Of a stretch of 64,000 nt of DNA, positions 60,541-64,000 are shown piece after piece. Origin of the DNA: Streptomyces endophytica (GTDB lineage Bacteria; Actinomycetota; Actinomycetes; Streptomycetales; Streptomycetaceae); the NCBI RefSeq assembly GCF_026153355.1, contig NZ_CP110636.1, positions 2,480,001 through 2,544,000 on the forward strand, read 5' to 3'. A program made the translations under genes and the position numbers. Below the pieces are notes generated by a model. It made no database searches and was not told where the DNA came from. It was given only the letters and a program-made list of their open reading frames with translations. Position 1 is the stretch's first letter; each line of letters begins with the position of its first letter.

Positions 60541-61314
60541 TCAGCGAGGCCCGTACTTGCGGCCCGTCCGTGAAGTGAGTCCGCCCAGCACCCCCCGCGG
60601 CGCCAGCTTCACCGCGCCCATCAGGGCCTTGTAGCGCGGGTCGGGGATGGACAGGGACTTGCCGCGCATGAGGTCCTTCATCGCGGCGTCGACCAGCTTG
60701 TCGGCGTCCAGCCACATCCAGCCGGGGATGTTGTCCGTGCCCATGCCGGCCCGCTGGTGGAACTCGGTCCGTACGAAGCCGGGGCACAGCGCCATCAGGC
60801 GCACCCCGCTGCCCGCCAGGTCGCGCGCCGCGCCCTGCGTGAACTGGACCACCCACGCCTTGCTCGCGCCGTACGTGCCGCGCGGCACGAACGCGGCCAC
60901 CGACGCCACATTGACCACCGCGCCGCGCCGCCGGTCCCGCATCCCGCGCACCCCGGCGGTGGTGAGCCGCAGCACCGCCTCACAGTGCACCTTCAGCATC
61001 GTCAGCTCGTCGGCCATCGGGACTTCGAGGTACTCGCCCTTGTTGCCGAACCCGGCGTTGTTCACCAGCAGATCCACCGGGTGTTTGGCGTCCGAGAGCC
61101 GCGCCTCGACCGCCGCGATGCCGTCGTCCGTCGACAGGTCGGCGCTGAGCACCTCCGCCTCGATGCCGTGCCGGTCGTGCAACTCGGTGGCCTGCTCGCG
61201 CAGTCGCTTCTCGTCGCGGGCCACCAGCACCACGCTGTGGCCGTCGCTCGCCAGCCGCCGGGCGAAGGCCGCGCCGATGCCCGCCGTCGCTCCCGTGATC
61301 AATGCAGTCGTCAT
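60541..61314 (-). CDS. Short-chain dehydrogenase/reductase
   Basis: NAD(P)-dependent oxidoreductase; 257 residues. TALITGATAGIGAAFARRLA carries the TGxxxGIG cofactor motif (residues ~6-13). LVNNAGF follows, and the catalytic Tyr-Lys pair is in TYGASKAWV, with Ser in NVASVAAFV. The substrate cannot be predicted. The stop codon lies 15 bp beyond repeat copy B. Confidence 0.92.
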   Translation of the reverse strand: MTTALITGATAGIGAAFARRLASDGHSVVLVARDEKRLREQATELHDRHGIEAEVLSADLSTDDGIAAVEARLSDAKHPVDLLVNNAGFGNKGEYLEVPMADELTMLKVHCEAVLRLTTAGVRGMRDRRRGAVVNVASVAAFVPRGTYGASKAWVVQFTQGAARDLAGSGVRLMALCPGFVRTEFHQRAGMGTDNIPGWMWLDADKLVDAAMKDLMRGKSLSIPDPRYKALMGAVKLAPRGVLGGLTSRTGRKYGPR

Positions 61315-61402
61315 ACCGGCACGCTATCCGCCCGGAGCGCACCACCGGAGCCCCAACCCCCGCCCGCGACAGGTCCCGTCGCCCCGGGCCGGCCCGCGGG
61401 GC

Positions 61403-62062
61403 TCATGCGTGCTCCAGATACTTCGCCACCTGCCGCCGGGTCTCCTCCGGGAGCGTCTCGCCCGCGTCCAGCAGTCGCGGCATCAGTTCCCGCCGGCCGG
61501 TCAGCGCCTGGAACACCATCCGGACGGTCACCTCGTGGTCCGGGCGGTGCTCCCGCCGGACGGGGTCCCCGGCGCGGATCCGGCCCGGCTCGATCACCCG
61601 CAGGTACGCGCCGGGCACCGCGGCCCCGATGAACCGCTTCATCCAGCCGGGCTCCCCCATCCGCCCCTGGAACGTACGGCAGGGCACTCGCGGCGCGGAC
61701 ACCTCCAGCAGGACGTGCCGGCCGATCCGCCAGCGTTCGCCGATGCGCGCGTGGGTGACCTCGACGCCCCAGGTGGTGAGGTTCTCACCGAAGGTTCCGT
61801 TGGGAAGCGCGCGGCCCAGCTCGTGCTGCCAGGCGTCCAGGTCCTCGCGGGCGTACGCGTAGACGGCCTTGTCGTCACCGCCGTGGTGGCGCCGGTCGAC
61901 CACCGCGTCACCGGTCAGCCCACTGCCCCCGACGCCCCTGGGCCCGGGGGAGCGGACCGTCACCGGGCCGTCCACGGGCCGTTTGAAGATGCCCGTGCCG
62001 GCCTCGACGGCGGCGTGCGCGGACGGGGTGCGGTGTCCCAAGTTCACGGTCAGTAGCTTCAT
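61403..62062 (-). CDS. MOSC domain protein, YiiM-like
   Basis: 219 residues; ATG 62062 (MKLLTVNLGHRTPSAHAAV) with GGAG upstream. FGENLTTWGVEVTHARIGERWRIG and the conserved Cys in RVPCRTFQGRMGEPGW are MOSC signatures; the family binds molybdenum cofactor and, in YiiM, reduces N-hydroxylated substrates. HHGGDDKAVYAYAREDL is also typical. Divergent from the LysR gene. Confidence 0.9.
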   Translation of the reverse strand: MKLLTVNLGHRTPSAHAAVEAGTGIFKRPVDGPVTVRSPGPRGVGGSGLTGDAVVDRRHHGGDDKAVYAYAREDLDAWQHELGRALPNGTFGENLTTWGVEVTHARIGERWRIGRHVLLEVSAPRVPCRTFQGRMGEPGWMKRFIGAAVPGAYLRVIEPGRIRAGDPVRREHRPDHEVTVRMVFQALTGRRELMPRLLDAGETLPEETRRQVAKYLEHA

Positions 62063-62292
62063 GCGGAGCTCCGATGCCCGGTCGCGGCGGCAGATGCGGC
62101 CCCCCACACATCAGGGTGACCGCTCTACGCCCCGGCACGCCCCTCAGGACGGCGTACGGAGGAGGGCGCCGGAAGCTCGGGGCGCGCGGAGTGCGGGACG
62201 AGCCCGCCCCGTGCCTCCGCGCGTGCGCCCGGTGCCTCAAAGCAGCCAACCGGTTTTTTCTGATCGACCCAAGACGCGCTTATGCTCGAAAC
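62063..62292 (+). promoter_or_regulatory. MOSC-LysR divergent region
   Basis: 230 bp. TATGCT at 62281-62286 is close to the LysR start and could be its -10, after the T-rich CGGTTTTTTCTGATCG. A leaderless or short-leader transcript is likely. No gene is seen. Confidence 0.4.
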
Positions 62293-63204
62293 ATGATCGA
62301 GGCCCGTCATCTCCGCGTGCTGCGCGCCGTCGCCAGGACCGGCTCGTTCTCCGGTGCGGCGCGGGAGCTGGGCTGCACCCAGCCGGCCATCAGCCAGCAG
62401 ATGAAGGCGCTGGAACAGTCCGCCGGGACCCCACTGCTGGTCCGGGCGGGCCGCGAGATGCGGCTGACGCAGGCCGGCGAGGCGCTCGTACGGCATGCGG
62501 TCGGCATCCTGGCCGGGCTGACCGCCGCCGAGGAGGAGGTCGCGGCCATCGCCGGCCTCCGGGCCGGGCGGGTGCGGCTGGTGTCGTTCCCCTCGGGCAG
62601 TTCGACGCTGGTGCCGACCGCCCTGGCGAAGATGCGCGCCGCCCACCCCGGCACCCGGGTCTCGCTGGTGGAGGCCGAGCCGCCGCGCTCGATCGAGATG
62701 CTGCGCAACGGCGACTGCGAGATCGCGCTGGCGTTCCGTTATCCGGAGGTGCGCGGGGCGGACCCGGCGGCCGGTGCGGAGTGGGACGACCTCGTGGTGC
62801 GGCCGATCCTGGCGGACCGGCTGATCGGCCTGGTCCCGGACGGCCACCGGCTGGCGAGGGCCGGCCGTGCGCGCTTCACGGATCTGGCCGACGAGCCGTG
62901 GATCGCGGGCTGCCCGCGCTGCCGCCGTCATCTGGTGGAGGTCTGCGAGAGCGCGGGCTTCACGCCGCGCATCGATTTCGCGACGGACGACTACCCGGCC
63001 GTGATCGGTCTGGTCGGGGCGGGGCTGGGGGTCGCCGCGCTGCCCGAGCTGACACTGGCGTCGGTACGCCCCAAGGGAGCCACCGCGATCAGGATGGATC
63101 CCGCCGTGCACCGGGAGATCGTCGCGCTCACGCTGCCGGACCTGGCGCAGGTCCCGGCCGTCGGGGCCACGCTCGACCAGCTGGTGGACGCCGCGGCCCG
63201 CTGA
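62293..63204 (+). CDS. LysR-family transcriptional regulator
   Basis: 303 residues. N-terminal winged helix (LRVLRAVARTGSFSGAAREL, CTQPAISQQMKALEQ, LTQAGEALVRHA) and a type-2 periplasmic-binding-like sensor (~90-300) beginning RVRLVSFPSGSSTLVP. The divergent MOSC gene is the natural first target, by position only. Effector unknown. Confidence 0.93.
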   Translation: MIEARHLRVLRAVARTGSFSGAARELGCTQPAISQQMKALEQSAGTPLLVRAGREMRLTQAGEALVRHAVGILAGLTAAEEEVAAIAGLRAGRVRLVSFPSGSSTLVPTALAKMRAAHPGTRVSLVEAEPPRSIEMLRNGDCEIALAFRYPEVRGADPAAGAEWDDLVVRPILADRLIGLVPDGHRLARAGRARFTDLADEPWIAGCPRCRRHLVEVCESAGFTPRIDFATDDYPAVIGLVGAGLGVAALPELTLASVRPKGATAIRMDPAVHREIVALTLPDLAQVPAVGATLDQLVDAAAR

Positions 63205-63350
63205 CCACGGCAGCACGAAAGCGGACGGACACCGGCAGGCGGCCACCCCCGCCGAATCCCCGGGCGAGCACGCCAAACCGTCGGCATCCCAAACGCTCCA
63301 CCGAACGCTCTACGTACGCCTCTACGCGCGCACGTTTACGCCCGGCACGT

Positions 63351-63462
63351 TCTACGCACGCCGCGCTCTACGCACGCCGCGCTCTACGCACGCCGCGCTC
63401 TACGCACGCCGCGCTCTACGCACGCCGCGCTCTACGCACGGCACGCTCTACGTGCGGAACGC
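63351..63462. repeat. 16-bp tandem repeat array
   Basis: Five exact copies of TCTACGCACGCCGCGC (63351-63430) followed by two diverged copies (63431-63462); degenerate partial copies extend about 50 bp to the left and one to the right. A minisatellite-type array between LysR and whiD. Unit length 16 is not a multiple of three and no gene spans it. The rest of 63205-63694 shows nothing else I can name. Confidence 0.93.
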
Positions 63463-63694
63463 TCCACGCACGCCAAAAGCGCGGGCCGCCTTCCGCGTCC
63501 CCGCGCACAAAAACCCCTCCCGCCCCCTCCCCGCACCGCCACCCCGACCCCGTTCCCGACCGCCCGCCGCATCGCGGGCACGGTCCCATCGCCGCACGAA
63601 CGACCCTTGCCGTCCCTTGCAGCCCTTGCAGGAACGTTTCTTCCCGAGCTCCGCGTCCTTCTTCCTCAGTGGCCGGGCGCCCCCGGCCGGCCCG

Positions 63695-63996
63695 TCATCG
63701 AACTCGCGGGACGAGGCGGTGACGGGCCCGGCCCATCAGTTCCTCGCGCTCGTCCTCGGTCAGGCCGCCCACACCCCGTAGGGCTCACGGACGGCCAGCG
63801 CATGCGCCGCGCACTCGGCCCGCACGGGGCAGCGCATACACACCTCTTTCGCCGATGTCTCACGCGCGCTGCGGGCCGCTCCACGCTCGCCCTCGGGGTG
63901 GAAGAAGAGTGAGCTGTCCACGCCGCGGCAGGCGGCCAGCAACTGCCAGTCCCAAAGATCTGCGTTCGGGCCCGGGAGGCGGGAGAAATCTGCCAT
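63695..63996 (-). CDS. whiD: WhiB-family iron-sulfur regulator WhiD, one frame interruption
   Basis: Sporulation regulator needed for late spore maturation in Streptomyces. ATG 63996. C23, C53, C56 and C62 (AACRG, CMRC, ECAAH) hold the 4Fe-4S cluster; the G-V-W motif follows at ~74-76. One G is missing near 63770: with GVWGG restored, LTEDEREELMGRARHRL and a stop at 63695 complete ~100 residues. Without it the product ends GVWAA. The first residues, MADFSRLPGPNADLWDWQLL, match WhiD rather than other Wbl proteins. The promoter lies outside the window. Confidence 0.92.
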
Positions 63997-64000
63997 TGCT

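Noticed and set aside
63205..63350. A plus-strand protein running from LysR through the 16-bp repeats to 63722
   Set aside because: The repeated LYARRALRT-type peptide comes from the tandem array; a 16-bp unit shifts frame each copy, so selection for this peptide is not expected.

Overview
The window is GC-rich actinobacterial DNA, almost certainly from a Streptomyces species. It has a Streptomyces-like gene order from rpoB to whiD, many GTG starts, SigHrdB-type promoters, CIRCE boxes before groES and a WhiD-type sporulation gene at the right edge. The first ~50 kb is core chromosome (transcription, translation, wall precursors). From ~51 kb onward core genes alternate with accessory genes.

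Layout. 1-7.2 kb: 3' part of rpoB, rpoC and a small membrane protein. 7.3-12 kb: str operon (rpsL, rpsG, fusA, tuf). 12-27.5 kb: S10, spc and alpha gene sets in classical order, through secY, adk, map, infA, rpmJ, rpsM, rpsK and rpsD. 27.5-30.1 kb: rpoA, rplQ, truA. 30.2-34 kb: a membrane-anchored protein of unknown function, an ABC-F ATPase, then rplM and rpsI. 34-44 kb: envelope precursor and cofactor genes (glmM, DUF389 protein, coaA, glmS, acpS, nnrD, an L,D-transpeptidase, alr). 44-50 kb: alpha/beta hydrolase and the tRNA t6A/N-acetylation set tsaE, tsaB, rimI, tsaD. 50-53.2 kb: a THUMP-like methyltransferase and an FtsW/RodA-family protein. 53.4-55.7 kb: HrcA/CIRCE-type groES-groEL1. 56-60 kb: remains of a sugar-uptake locus (2-hydroxyacid dehydrogenase, a regulator fused to a permease tail, DUF2264 protein). 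60.5-64 kb: SDR oxidoreductase, MOSC protein, LysR regulator, whiD.

Three things stand out. First, two near-identical ~480-bp composite palindromic elements lie in opposite orientation at 51224-51715 and 60054-60525. Each has subrepeat-containing inverted ends and a 16-bp-arm central palindrome, and together they bracket the ftsW-like/groESL/sugar segment. I cannot assign them to a described family. Second, the open frame at 57.1-58.0 kb joins the N-terminal half of a DeoR/LacI-type regulator to the C-terminal third of a sugar ABC permease, as expected if a deletion removed the transporter genes between them. Third, fourteen sites show an apparent loss of one base (two at one site), several in indispensable genes such as rpoB and rplO. 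Most of these look like uncorrected sequencing errors rather than real mutations, so I give the intended reading for each affected gene.

No tRNA, rRNA, CRISPR array, insertion sequence with a transposase, or prophage was seen.
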